5,182 nucleotides of DNA from an uncultured Caulobacteraceae bacterium (GTDB lineage Bacteria > Pseudomonadota > Alphaproteobacteria > Caulobacterales > Caulobacteraceae): positions 1-5,182 of the forward strand of contig CALFYB010000235.1 in the NCBI GenBank assembly GCA_937952995.1, given 5' to 3'. Shown piece after piece: positions 1-5,182 of the stretch (within the stretch, counting starts at the first letter, position 1; every line of letters begins with the position of its first letter). The translations under genes were made by a program, and so were the position numbers. Under the pieces are notes generated by a model, which was not told where the DNA came from, did not search any database, and saw only the letters and a list, made by a program, of their open reading frames with translations.

Positions 1-304
1 CACCTTCGAACTGCCCACTGGCTGGGGCGGCACGATCCGTGGTGACTACTATCACCAGGGTCAGTCCTATTCGCGGATCTATAACAGCTTCGCGGACCGG
101 ATCGACTCTTGGGAGAACGTCAACGCGTCCTTGCAGATCTCCAACCCAAGCAATGGCATTCAGCTCGAAGCCTATGTGAAGAACCTGCTGGATGACGCGC
201 CAATCACCGACCTGTACCTGACCGATGACTCGTCGGGTCTGTTCCGGAACGGCTTCCTGCTCGAGCCTCGCACCTTCGGTTTCTCGATCCAGAAGTCCTT
301 CTAA
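1..304 (+). CDS. TonB-dependent outer-membrane receptor, C-terminal end (5' truncated by window)
   Basis: Reading in frame from base 2 gives 100 residues and a TAA stop at 302-304. The sequence shows alternating polar and hydrophobic beta-strand segments, then a stretch reading VKNLLDDAPITDLYL and the final residues EPRTFGFSIQKSF. An 'xVKNLxD' strand, an 'EPRTFG' turn and a closing strand ending in phenylalanine are typical of the last strands of TonB-dependent receptor barrels, where the terminal aromatic residue is part of the signal recognised by the Bam complex. These receptors import siderophores, vitamins or sugars across the outer membrane using TonB energy. The plug domain and substrate-specific loops lie outside the window, so no substrate can be named. 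A strong terminator follows 23 bp after the stop, so this gene ends its transcription unit. Confidence 0.88.
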   Translation, partial: TFELPTGWGGTIRGDYYHQGQSYSRIYNSFADRIDSWENVNASLQISNPSNGIQLEAYVKNLLDDAPITDLYLTDDSSGLFRNGFLLEPRTFGFSIQKSF

Positions 305-327
305 GGTTGGGCTAAAACTCTAAGATG

Positions 328-359
328 AGGGCCGGTGGATTCGTCCACCGGCCCTTTTT
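328..359 (+). terminator. Rho-independent terminator of the TonB-dependent receptor gene
   Basis: The arms 329-339 (GGGCCGGTGGA) and 344-354 (TCCACCGGCCC) pair perfectly over 11 bp, or 12 with A328:T355. They enclose a TTCG tetraloop at 340-343 and are followed by TTTTT at 355-359. The GC-rich stem, stable UUCG-type loop and U tract are the classic intrinsic terminator pattern. It lies 23 bp after the receptor stop codon and should insulate the kinase-like gene downstream from read-through. Confidence 0.95.
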
Positions 360-400
360 CTTTGCGCGGCGGACCTTAACGGCTTTGCAATATCCGATGG

Positions 401-420
401 GTAAAGTGACGTAACTTTAC
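401..420. promoter_or_regulatory. 20-bp near-perfect palindrome, candidate operator
   Basis: The sequence GTAAAGTGACGTAACTTTAC has two 7-bp arms, GTAAAGT (401-407) and ACTTTAC (414-420). Its centre GACGTA is itself palindromic except for the G408/A413 pair, so 18 of 20 bases obey two-fold symmetry. It ends 20 bp before the ATG at 441 and lies after the upstream terminator, which is where an operator for a dimeric regulator would be expected. The bases GTGACG at 406-411 resemble a TTGACG-type -35 element, but no convincing -10 hexamer follows. The cognate regulator is unknown and the operator role is an inference. Confidence 0.45.
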
Positions 421-440
421 CTCAAAGCGTTGCATTCCTA

Positions 441-2027
441 ATGTCCGTCACTCTGCCCCTCTGCGAACCCATTTTGCCGGTCGGGCGTGAAGCCGGGCGA
501 GCGCAGGTGCTTGATCGGTTTCTGACGGATCCGCACCTCGAGCTGTTGCCGGTCGTCGAGAACAGTTGTCCTGTCGGCCTGATTACCAGAGGCGGGTTTG
601 CTCTCGGACTGTTGCAGGATGGTGCTCTGAGCGGTTCCATCGCGCCTTTGACCATCGCAAATCCGGTGATCATCCAAGCCGCGCTTGGGCTCGACGAAAT
701 CTGTGACCTCATGCGCGCTTCAGCCGATGCCGTACCCGGCGTCATTATGGTCGATGGCGAGGGGGCCTATATTGGCGTGATCTCCGCCACCGCCCTGTTA
801 CTCGCCCTGCAACAAAGCCTTGTGATTGAGCGTGGCGCTCAGCTGTCGAAAACAGCCCTCTCATCGACGATCCCCAGCAGTTCCGCCCGGGATCGTGAGC
901 TCTTTATCTCTGCGGTCGCCCATCAGATTGATGGCCCCCTAGAGGGCATAATCAGCCTGTCTGAACGGCTCTCGCGTCATCCGCTGAATACCGACGGTCG
1001 AACTCAGGTTCAAACGATCTTAGAAACGGGCCGTGGTGTCCTTCAGTTGGTCCGCCACGCTGCTGCGCTTGGCCGAATTGACGCGGGAGATATCGTCCTC
1101 ACACCAGAGCCAGTACCACTTGGCGACCTGATGGCCGACCTCGAAGAGGCTTGGCGCGTTCGGGCGGAGGCCGCCGGTCTAACCCTGATGGTGTCCTATG
1201 AGGGACCTCAAGGCCTGTCGGTCAGTGCCGATCCAGAGATGATGCGGCGGCTGTTCAACACTCTCGTTGAGCGGGCCTTGGCGGTCACGCCGCGTGGTAT
1301 CGTCGAGGCCAGCTTGAAGGCCAAGGTCGAGGCGTCTGGCGTCTATCTCGAAGGCAGAATTCGAGATGGCGGGGTCAGTCTCGCTGCCAATCGCCTCGCG
1401 CGCATCTTTGAACCCATGCCTGACCGCGCGGGTGGGTCCTTCTTGGAAAGTGTTGGCCTAGCCCTTTGCAATCGCATCATTGGCGTTATGCATGGAAATA
1501 TCCGGGCCGAGAGCAATGTTGGAGCAGGCACCAATATCGCATTCGATATTCTCGTTCCTGAACTGGCCTCCAGTCCTAAATCCACCCAGGCCCTAAAAGA
1601 AGGTCCTGACAGCGCGCTTAGGGCCCATGTGCTCGTGGTCGATGATAATGCCACCAACCGGATGGTTGCTGAGGCCCTATGCGAAATGTTCGGCTGCACC
1701 TCTGAGGCGGTCGAAGATGGGGTTGAGGCGGTGGAATATGCTGCCACGGGCCGCTTCGATGTCGCCTTGATGGATATAAAAATGCCGCGCATGGACGGTG
1801 TGGAGGCGACCTTAGCGATCCGCGCCCTGCCCACCGACGCGCGAAATCTTCCGATCATTGCCCTGACAGCTAATGCTGACCCCGAAGATGTTCGGAGATA
1901 TCTGTCGATTGGAATGTGTGATGTGGTCGATAAGCCGATCAAATCGGACATCTTGCGCGACGCGATCCGGACAGCTCTGGTCTCCCAGACCCGGGCCGCA
2001 CCGGCCGGTGACAGCGCGGTTGCTTAA
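441..2027 (+). CDS. CBS-pair hybrid histidine kinase-like protein with degenerate ATPase and intact receiver domain
   Basis: This is a 528-residue soluble protein with no signal peptide or membrane segment. Residues about 10-125 look like a CBS pair (LPVVENSCPVGLITR at 36-50; VIMVDGEGAYIGVIS at 101-115), a fold that often binds adenine nucleotides. Residues 151-210 resemble HisKA, with H161 in AVAHQIDGPLEGI, though the usual acidic residue after His is Gln. Residues 265-374 resemble HATPase_c, but the N-box reads FNTLVERALAVTPRG (R278 in place of the Mg-binding Asn), the G1 box is DGGVS and the first glycines of the G2 box are missing. F323-E324-P325 and the GAGT at 361-364 remain. Residues 396-515 form a complete receiver: D401 and D402, phosphoacceptor D445, T476, K498. 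It probably passes a cytoplasmic signal through its receiver, but autokinase activity is doubtful. ATG 441 is the first start after an in-frame stop at 402. No clear Shine-Dalgarno precedes it, so a leaderless mRNA is possible. Confidence 0.87.
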   Translation: MSVTLPLCEPILPVGREAGRAQVLDRFLTDPHLELLPVVENSCPVGLITRGGFALGLLQDGALSGSIAPLTIANPVIIQAALGLDEICDLMRASADAVPGVIMVDGEGAYIGVISATALLLALQQSLVIERGAQLSKTALSSTIPSSSARDRELFISAVAHQIDGPLEGIISLSERLSRHPLNTDGRTQVQTILETGRGVLQLVRHAAALGRIDAGDIVLTPEPVPLGDLMADLEEAWRVRAEAAGLTLMVSYEGPQGLSVSADPEMMRRLFNTLVERALAVTPRGIVEASLKAKVEASGVYLEGRIRDGGVSLAANRLARIFEPMPDRAGGSFLESVGLALCNRIIGVMHGNIRAESNVGAGTNIAFDILVPELASSPKSTQALKEGPDSALRAHVLVVDDNATNRMVAEALCEMFGCTSEAVEDGVEAVEYAATGRFDVALMDIKMPRMDGVEATLAIRALPTDARNLPIIALTANADPEDVRRYLSIGMCDVVDKPIKSDILRDAIRTALVSQTRAAPAGDSAVA

Positions 2028-2080
2028 TCGCAACCGTAAAACCAGCTGAATTTCCTGAAGAAATCGCCGCGGCATGCCTT

Positions 2081-2157
2081 TGGTAGCTGGGGGCGGGATC
2101 GAACCGCCGACCTGTGGGTTATGAATCCACCGCTCTAACCATCTGAGCTACCCAGCC
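2081..2157 (-). tRNA. tRNA-Met (anticodon CAT), probably elongator
   Basis: The minus strand folds into a full 77-nt cloverleaf including an encoded CCA. It has acceptor arms GGCTGGG/CCCAGCT with a G1:U72 wobble and discriminator A73, D stem GCTC/GAGC with a 9-nt loop, and anticodon arm GTGGA-TTCATAA-CCCAC. A 5-nt variable region and T arm GGCGG-TTCGATC-CCGCC complete it. The anticodon CAT reads AUG. The initiator signatures (C1 x A72 mismatch and three G:C pairs at the base of the anticodon stem) are absent, so it is not tRNA-fMet. The lysidine-modified tRNA-Ile2 shares this anticodon and cannot be fully excluded, but the acceptor and D-arm pattern fits alphaproteobacterial elongator Met. 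The closing anticodon-stem pair is an A31 x C39 mismatch. The gene converges on the kinase-like gene and diverges from the glycosyltransferase gene. Confidence 0.93.
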
Positions 2158-2182
2158 AAAGGCATTGCCGAGCGAGGGATGG

Positions 2183-2211
2183 CTTATAGGGGCAAGTCCG
2201 GTCCGCTTCAA
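2183..2211 (-). promoter_or_regulatory. Sigma-70-type promoter of the tRNA gene
   Basis: On the minus strand, TTGAAG (plus-strand 2206-2211) and TATAAG (plus-strand 2183-2188) are separated by exactly 17 bp. They match the TTGACA and TATAAT consensus hexamers at 4 and 5 of 6 positions. The start point should fall near 2175-2177, giving a leader of about 20 nt before tRNA position 1 at 2157. The stretch just after the -10 (GCCATCCC) is fairly GC-rich, as in many stable-RNA promoters under stringent control; that regulation is an inference. Confidence 0.7.
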
Positions 2212-2313
2212 GCGCCGGTTTCATGTTCCTGATCAAGTCTTTTGCGGGAAATAGCCGATCAGACCGCGCAGGCCGCTTGGGTCGAGGCGCGGATACGGTT
2301 AGGGTCCGTCCTC

Positions 2314-3351
2314 ATGAGCGTTCTGCAACTTTTGGGTTCCGCCATCGACGGGGGCGCAGAGACCTATTTCACGGACCTGACGAGGGCCTTGGCTGCGGCT
2401 GGAACCGATCAGGTCGCGGTGATCCGAGCCCATGCCGCACGGCAGTCCGCTCTTCAGGACGCGCATGTTCCAACCACCATTGCCCGTTTTGGCAGCCAAC
2501 TGGACCTCTTTACCAAGGGTAAAATCCGGCAGGTGGCCCGCACCTCTAAGGCCCATATCCTCCTCGCTTGGATGAACCGTGCAGCAAGCCATGCGCCGGT
2601 CGGGCACTGGGCGCGGATTGGCCGGTTGGGCGGCTATTATGACTTGAAATATTATCGCGGCTTTGACGCGTTGGTGGCCAATACGCGAGACATAGCGGAG
2701 TGGATCTTGGCCCAAGGCTGGCCCAAAGATCGCGTCCACTATATCCCCAACTTCGCCGAGGCAGGATCGTTTGAGACCGTTGATCGCGCCAGCCTTGATA
2801 CGCCCGGTGATGTGCCTCTGCTGCTGTCAATGGGCCGCCTGCACGCGGTCAAGGCCCATGATATTAGCCTGCAGGCCTTGGCTCTGATCCCTGAAGCCTA
2901 TCTGTGGATCGCGGGGACTGGGCCGCTGGAGGCCGAGCTAAAGGCGCTGGCGCAGTCCCTGGGCGTTGCTGAGCGGGTGCGGTTCTTGGGCTGGCGCAAT
3001 GATGCCGCCGCGCTCTATCGCACCGCTGATGCCTGCCTGTTCCCCTCTCGGTTCGAGCCCTTGGGCAATGTCGTCATTCAATGCTGGGCGAACGGCTTGC
3101 CTGTTGTTGCTGCGGCCAGCCAAGGCCCATCGCAGTTGATCACGCCTGGGCAAGACGGCTTGCTGGTTCCCATCGATGATGCCCCGGCCCTAGCTGCCGC
3201 CGCTCGCCGCGTGCTGGATGAGCCCAAGCTTCGTGATCAGATGGTTCAACAGGGTTTAATCCGCATGGACGGCGAGTTCTCGAAGGCCGCCGTCGTCGCC
3301 CAATGGCAGGCCCTGTTCGCGCACTATGGAGACCGGCCATGTGCGCCATAG
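2314..3351 (+). CDS. GT4-family glycosyltransferase
   Basis: This 345-residue protein has the two-domain GT-B fold of family GT4 retaining glycosyltransferases, which move a sugar from a nucleotide-sugar donor to a glycan or lipid-linked acceptor on the cytoplasmic side of the inner membrane. The start MSVLQLLGSAIDGGAETYF carries the N-terminal glycine loop (GG at 13-14). The donor domain begins near residue 166 and shows MGRLHAVKAHD with R175 and K180, which contact the donor phosphates. WIAGTGPLE (198-206), VRFLGWRND (222-230) and FEPLGNVVIQCW (247-258) follow. The last is the E-x7-E motif with E248 kept and the second Glu replaced by Gln (Q256). ATG 2314 is chosen because it gives the canonical N-terminal strand and has AGGG at 2301-2304 upstream. 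There is no signal peptide or membrane anchor. The gene overlaps the next by 13 bp. Donor and acceptor cannot be predicted, but envelope polysaccharide or lipopolysaccharide synthesis is likely. Confidence 0.88.
   Translation: MSVLQLLGSAIDGGAETYFTDLTRALAAAGTDQVAVIRAHAARQSALQDAHVPTTIARFGSQLDLFTKGKIRQVARTSKAHILLAWMNRAASHAPVGHWARIGRLGGYYDLKYYRGFDALVANTRDIAEWILAQGWPKDRVHYIPNFAEAGSFETVDRASLDTPGDVPLLLSMGRLHAVKAHDISLQALALIPEAYLWIAGTGPLEAELKALAQSLGVAERVRFLGWRNDAAALYRTADACLFPSRFEPLGNVVIQCWANGLPVVAAASQGPSQLITPGQDGLLVPIDDAPALAAAARRVLDEPKLRDQMVQQGLIRMDGEFSKAAVVAQWQALFAHYGDRPCAP
3328..3331 (+). promoter_or_regulatory. Ribosome binding site deciding the amidotransferase start
   Basis: GGAG at 3328-3331 lies 7 bp before the ATG at 3339, an ideal Shine-Dalgarno position. 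It sits inside the end of the glycosyltransferase gene. It supports starting at 3339 rather than at the in-frame upstream ATG at 3303, which would bury the catalytic cysteine 13 residues inside the protein. Confidence 0.8.
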
Positions 3352-5075
3352 CCGGATGGTTTGGTCCCGCCGCTACCGATGGCTCGATCATCAAGGCAAT
3401 GGCCGCCACGCTCGCCCATCGCGGCCCTGACGGTATTCGCGTCGAGCAGGGCGCAGGCTGGGATCTAGCCCACGCGCGCCTATCAATCATCGATCTGGAG
3501 GGGGGCTGGCAACCGCTGCATGGCCAAGGGGCCACGGTGATCGGCAATGGCGAGATCTATAACTATATCGAGCTGACGGCAGACCATGGCCTATCAGACA
3601 GTCTAACAACCGGATCGGATTTCGAACCCCTCCTGAGCCTCTACAGCCGCGAAGGCGAGGCGGCCTTTGACCGGCTGCGCGGCATGTATGCCCTCTGTCT
3701 GATCGACAAGCAGGCAAGGCACTGGCTGGTACGGGACCCCTTTGGCATCAAGCCGCTCTATTGGACTCAGCAGGATGGCGCGTTCGCCTTTGCCTCTGAG
3801 CCCCGCGCGTTGCGATTGGGCGAGCCGCGCCAGATTGTGCCCGAACGGATCGAGGAGCTTTTAAGCCTGAACTACAGTCTCGGCACGGGATCGGTGTTTG
3901 AGCAGATCCACCGCCTCGCCCCCGGCGTGGTCGCCGAAATCATCGAGGGTCAGTTGTCGCCCCTGCGCGTGCGCCCGGCCATCCCGCCGCGCAATCTGGC
4001 CGCTCCCACCGATGAGGCTGGGGTGCTCAAGGCGCTGGACGCGGTGCTGGAGGACAGTGTCCGGGTCCATCAACGCTCCGACGTGCCCTATGGGTTGTTC
4101 CTGTCGGGAGGTGTTGATTCTGCGGTGATCGCGACCCTGATGAGCCGCCTGAATGCCCGGCCTGTCACGGCCTTCACCTGCGGCTTCACCCCGCCAAGGG
4201 GCGAAGACTGGAGCGCGAAGGACGAGCGCGGGCAGGCCGAGCGGGTGGCCCGGGCTCTCGATCTCGATTGGCACGAGGTCGCCTTTGACGAAGAGGACTT
4301 TTGGCGGCTCCTGCCCAAGGTGGCTTGGGCGCTAGATGATCCAACCACGGATTACGCCACCTTGCCCACCTTTCGGCTGGCTGAAGCTGCCAGAGACGAT
4401 CTGACGGTGGTGCTGACGGGTGAGGGGGGTGATGAGCTGTTTGGCGGCTATGGTCGTTATCGCCGCGCACTTCGACCAAGGTGGCTGGGCGGCCGCGCGG
4501 CAGAACCTCAAATCCTAGCCCCGTTCCTCAAGGACGGCGGGGCAGGGGCCTTGGCCCGCTGGCGGCAGGCGGCGAAGGCCCCCACGGGCCTTACCCCGCT
4601 CCAAGAGGCGCAATATGGCGATATTGCCACTTGGCTGCCCAATGACCTCCTGCTCAAGCTCGACCGATGTTTGATGGCCAATGGCTTGGAGGGGCGCACG
4701 CCCTTTCTCGACCCAGCTGTGGCGGCCTTTGCCTTTCATCTTCCTGACCGCCTTAAGGTGCGGGGGCGGATGGGCAAGTGGATCTTGCGCCAATGGCTCG
4801 CCAAGCACTGCCCTGCGGCTGAACCCTTTGCCAAGAAAAAAGGCTTCACCGTCCCCGTCGCGGCTTGGATTGCCCCGCGCGCCGCAGATATGGGGCCACG
4901 GATTGCGGCCAGTGCTGGAGTAGCGCGGGTCTGCGACCAGAGCGCGGTCCGCGCCGTCTTCACCGACGACACCCACGCATCGAGCCGCTGGCCCTTGTTG
5001 TTCTATGCCGTGTGGTACGCGATCCATGTCGAGGGCGCTGAGCCGGTTGAGGCACTCCAGGCGCTGATGGGCTGA
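3339..5075 (+). CDS. asnB: Glutamine-dependent amidotransferase, asparagine synthetase B family
   Basis: This 578-residue cytoplasmic protein has the two domains of glutamine-hydrolysing asparagine synthetases. The class II glutaminase domain (about 1-200) starts MCAIAGWFG, so Cys2 becomes the N-terminal nucleophile once Met is removed. It contains HRGPDG near 27-32, R47 in HARLSII, NGE at 70-72, S93-D94 and RDPFGIKPLYW at 132-142. The synthetase domain (about 225-560) has the ATP pyrophosphatase P-loop SGGVDS at 256-261, TGEGGDELFGGY at 360-371, KLDRCLMANGLEGRTPFLD at 440-458 and KKKGFTVPVAAWI at 499-511. All key motifs are intact, so the enzyme should release ammonia from glutamine and transfer it to an adenylated carboxylate. 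The substrate may be aspartate. Because the gene overlaps a glycosyltransferase, amidation of a uronic acid or other glycan component is an equally reasonable inference. The symbol reflects the family only; the length fits it. Translation is probably coupled to the upstream gene. Confidence 0.92.
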   Translation: MCAIAGWFGPAATDGSIIKAMAATLAHRGPDGIRVEQGAGWDLAHARLSIIDLEGGWQPLHGQGATVIGNGEIYNYIELTADHGLSDSLTTGSDFEPLLSLYSREGEAAFDRLRGMYALCLIDKQARHWLVRDPFGIKPLYWTQQDGAFAFASEPRALRLGEPRQIVPERIEELLSLNYSLGTGSVFEQIHRLAPGVVAEIIEGQLSPLRVRPAIPPRNLAAPTDEAGVLKALDAVLEDSVRVHQRSDVPYGLFLSGGVDSAVIATLMSRLNARPVTAFTCGFTPPRGEDWSAKDERGQAERVARALDLDWHEVAFDEEDFWRLLPKVAWALDDPTTDYATLPTFRLAEAARDDLTVVLTGEGGDELFGGYGRYRRALRPRWLGGRAAEPQILAPFLKDGGAGALARWRQAAKAPTGLTPLQEAQYGDIATWLPNDLLLKLDRCLMANGLEGRTPFLDPAVAAFAFHLPDRLKVRGRMGKWILRQWLAKHCPAAEPFAKKKGFTVPVAAWIAPRAADMGPRIAASAGVARVCDQSAVRAVFTDDTHASSRWPLLFYAVWYAIHVEGAEPVEALQALMG

Positions 5076-5177
5076 CCCCCTACCCCGGCTTCGCCGGTAC
5101 TTCCCCCAGAGGGGGAAGATTTAGGGTCTTAGATCTTCCCCCTCTGGGGGAAGTGGCGCAAAGCGCCGAAGGGGGCC
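5076..5177. repeat. Double palindromic intergenic element, two head-to-head copies of a ~45-bp unit
   Basis: The left copy (5076-5120, plus sense) reads C-run, CCGGC-TTC-GCCGG hairpin, then ACTTCCCCC-AGA-GGGGGAAGAT. The right copy (5133-5177) reads the same way on the minus strand: C-run, TTCGGCGC-TTT-GCGCC hairpin, then ACTTCCCCC-AGA-GGGGGAAGAT. The inner 22 bp of the two copies (5099-5120 and 5133-5154) are exact reverse complements around a 12-bp centre. Each also holds its own 8-bp hairpin with a 3-base loop (5100-5107/5111-5118 and 5135-5142/5146-5153). The layout resembles paired REP elements (BIMEs), which are dispersed in many genomes and affect mRNA stability or termination. I associate this C-rich unit with Caulobacter-like genomes from memory; copy number is unknown here. 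There is no U tract, so it is not a canonical terminator. Confidence 0.85.
5085..5097. repeat. Small GC hairpin at the left flank of the palindromic element
   Basis: CCGGC (5085-5089) and GCCGG (5093-5097) form a perfect 5-bp stem with a TTC loop. It begins 9 bp after the amidotransferase stop codon. Its counterpart in the mirrored copy is the GGCGC-AAA-GCGCC hairpin at 5155-5167, so the position is conserved between copies while the sequence differs. Confidence 0.7.
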
Positions 5178-5182
5178 TTGTT

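Larger units (their letters stand above)
2028..2313. other. Intergenic region between the kinase-like gene and the glycosyltransferase gene
   Basis: This 286-bp gap is occupied mainly by the minus-strand tRNA and its promoter. Between 2028 and 2080 there are only weak structures: the 8-bp palindrome GCCGCGGC at 2066-2073 and a small ATTTC/GAAAT-type hairpin around 2050-2064. Neither has a U tract, so no intrinsic terminator is evident for the kinase-like gene or the tRNA. Between 2212 and 2313 I see no convincing plus-strand promoter, although one must exist in or upstream of this stretch for the glycosyltransferase unit. A TTG at 2242 is open in the glycosyltransferase frame, but the 24 residues it would add do not resemble the start of a GT-B fold. 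Confidence 0.6.

Noticed and set aside
376..390. TTAA followed by 7 bases and GCAA, considered as a CtrA box (TTAA-N7-TTAA)
   Set aside because: The second half matches at only two of four positions, so it is too weak to call.
385..413. TTGCAA with 17-bp spacing to GACGTA considered as a promoter for the kinase-like gene
   Set aside because: The -10 candidate does not resemble any consensus hexamer, so no promoter is annotated.
1343..1951. A 202-codon open frame on the minus strand inside the kinase-like gene
   Set aside because: It is entirely antisense to a well-supported receiver and HATPase-like coding sequence and has no recognisable domain. Long antisense frames are common in GC-rich genes.
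2242..2313. A possible 24-residue N-terminal extension of the glycosyltransferase from TTG 2242
   Set aside because: The extension resembles no GT4 N-terminus, while ATG 2314 begins exactly at the expected first beta strand.
2223..2522. A 99-codon plus-strand frame starting with ATG upstream of and overlapping the glycosyltransferase
   Set aside because: It is Arg- and Gly-rich with no motif, and it overlaps the canonical GT-B N-terminus, which is clearly read in another frame.
3303..3338. An earlier in-frame ATG for the amidotransferase
   Set aside because: It would place the nucleophilic cysteine at residue 14. Class II amidotransferases need it at residue 2, and the start at 3339 has a good ribosome site.
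4515..5027. A 170-codon open frame on the minus strand inside the amidotransferase gene
   Set aside because: It lies opposite conserved synthetase motifs, its composition is low-complexity and basic, and no ribosome site or family signature is apparent.
5099..5154. The large inverted repeat considered as an intrinsic terminator or insertion-sequence end
   Set aside because: There is no U tract after either arm, and no transposase or target-site duplication is visible, so only a palindromic repeat is called.

Overview
The window looks like chromosomal DNA of an alphaproteobacterium, most likely a member of the Caulobacterales (Caulobacter, Brevundimonas, Phenylobacterium or Asticcacaulis type). 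This is an inference. It rests on the high but not extreme GC content, the TonB-dependent receptor tail, a tRNA-Met with a G1:U72 pair and a genome-encoded CCA, the CBS-pair plus hybrid-kinase architecture, and the C-rich CTTCCCCCAGAGGGGGAAG intergenic element. The species cannot be determined from the window.

Layout, left to right. (1) Positions 1-304 hold the last 100 codons of a TonB-dependent outer-membrane receptor, closed by a strong intrinsic terminator at 328-359. (2) After a short intergenic gap with a 20-bp near-perfect palindrome (401-420), a gene at 441-2027 encodes a soluble hybrid sensor-kinase-like protein. Its parts are an N-terminal CBS-pair-like region, a HisKA-like H-box, a strongly degenerate HATPase region and an intact C-terminal receiver domain. 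(3) A tRNA with anticodon CAT (probably elongator Met) lies on the minus strand at 2081-2157, with its own TTGAAG-17-TATAAG promoter. (4) A two-gene plus-strand unit follows: a GT4-type glycosyltransferase (2314-3351) overlapping by 13 bp a class II glutamine amidotransferase of the asparagine-synthetase-B family (3339-5075). (5) Directly after the second stop codon there is a non-coding palindromic element made of two head-to-head copies of a roughly 45-bp unit.

How the parts work together. The glycosyltransferase and the amidotransferase are almost certainly co-translated. They plausibly act in one pathway that builds an envelope or exported glycan, or in making amidated sugars or asparagine. 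The receptor, the kinase-like protein and the tRNA appear to be separate transcription units. No complete mobile element, CRISPR array or clear defence system is visible. The most unusual items are the probable pseudokinase with an intact receiver, the palindrome before it, an inverted repeat that extends across the tRNA ends, and the double palindromic element at the right edge.
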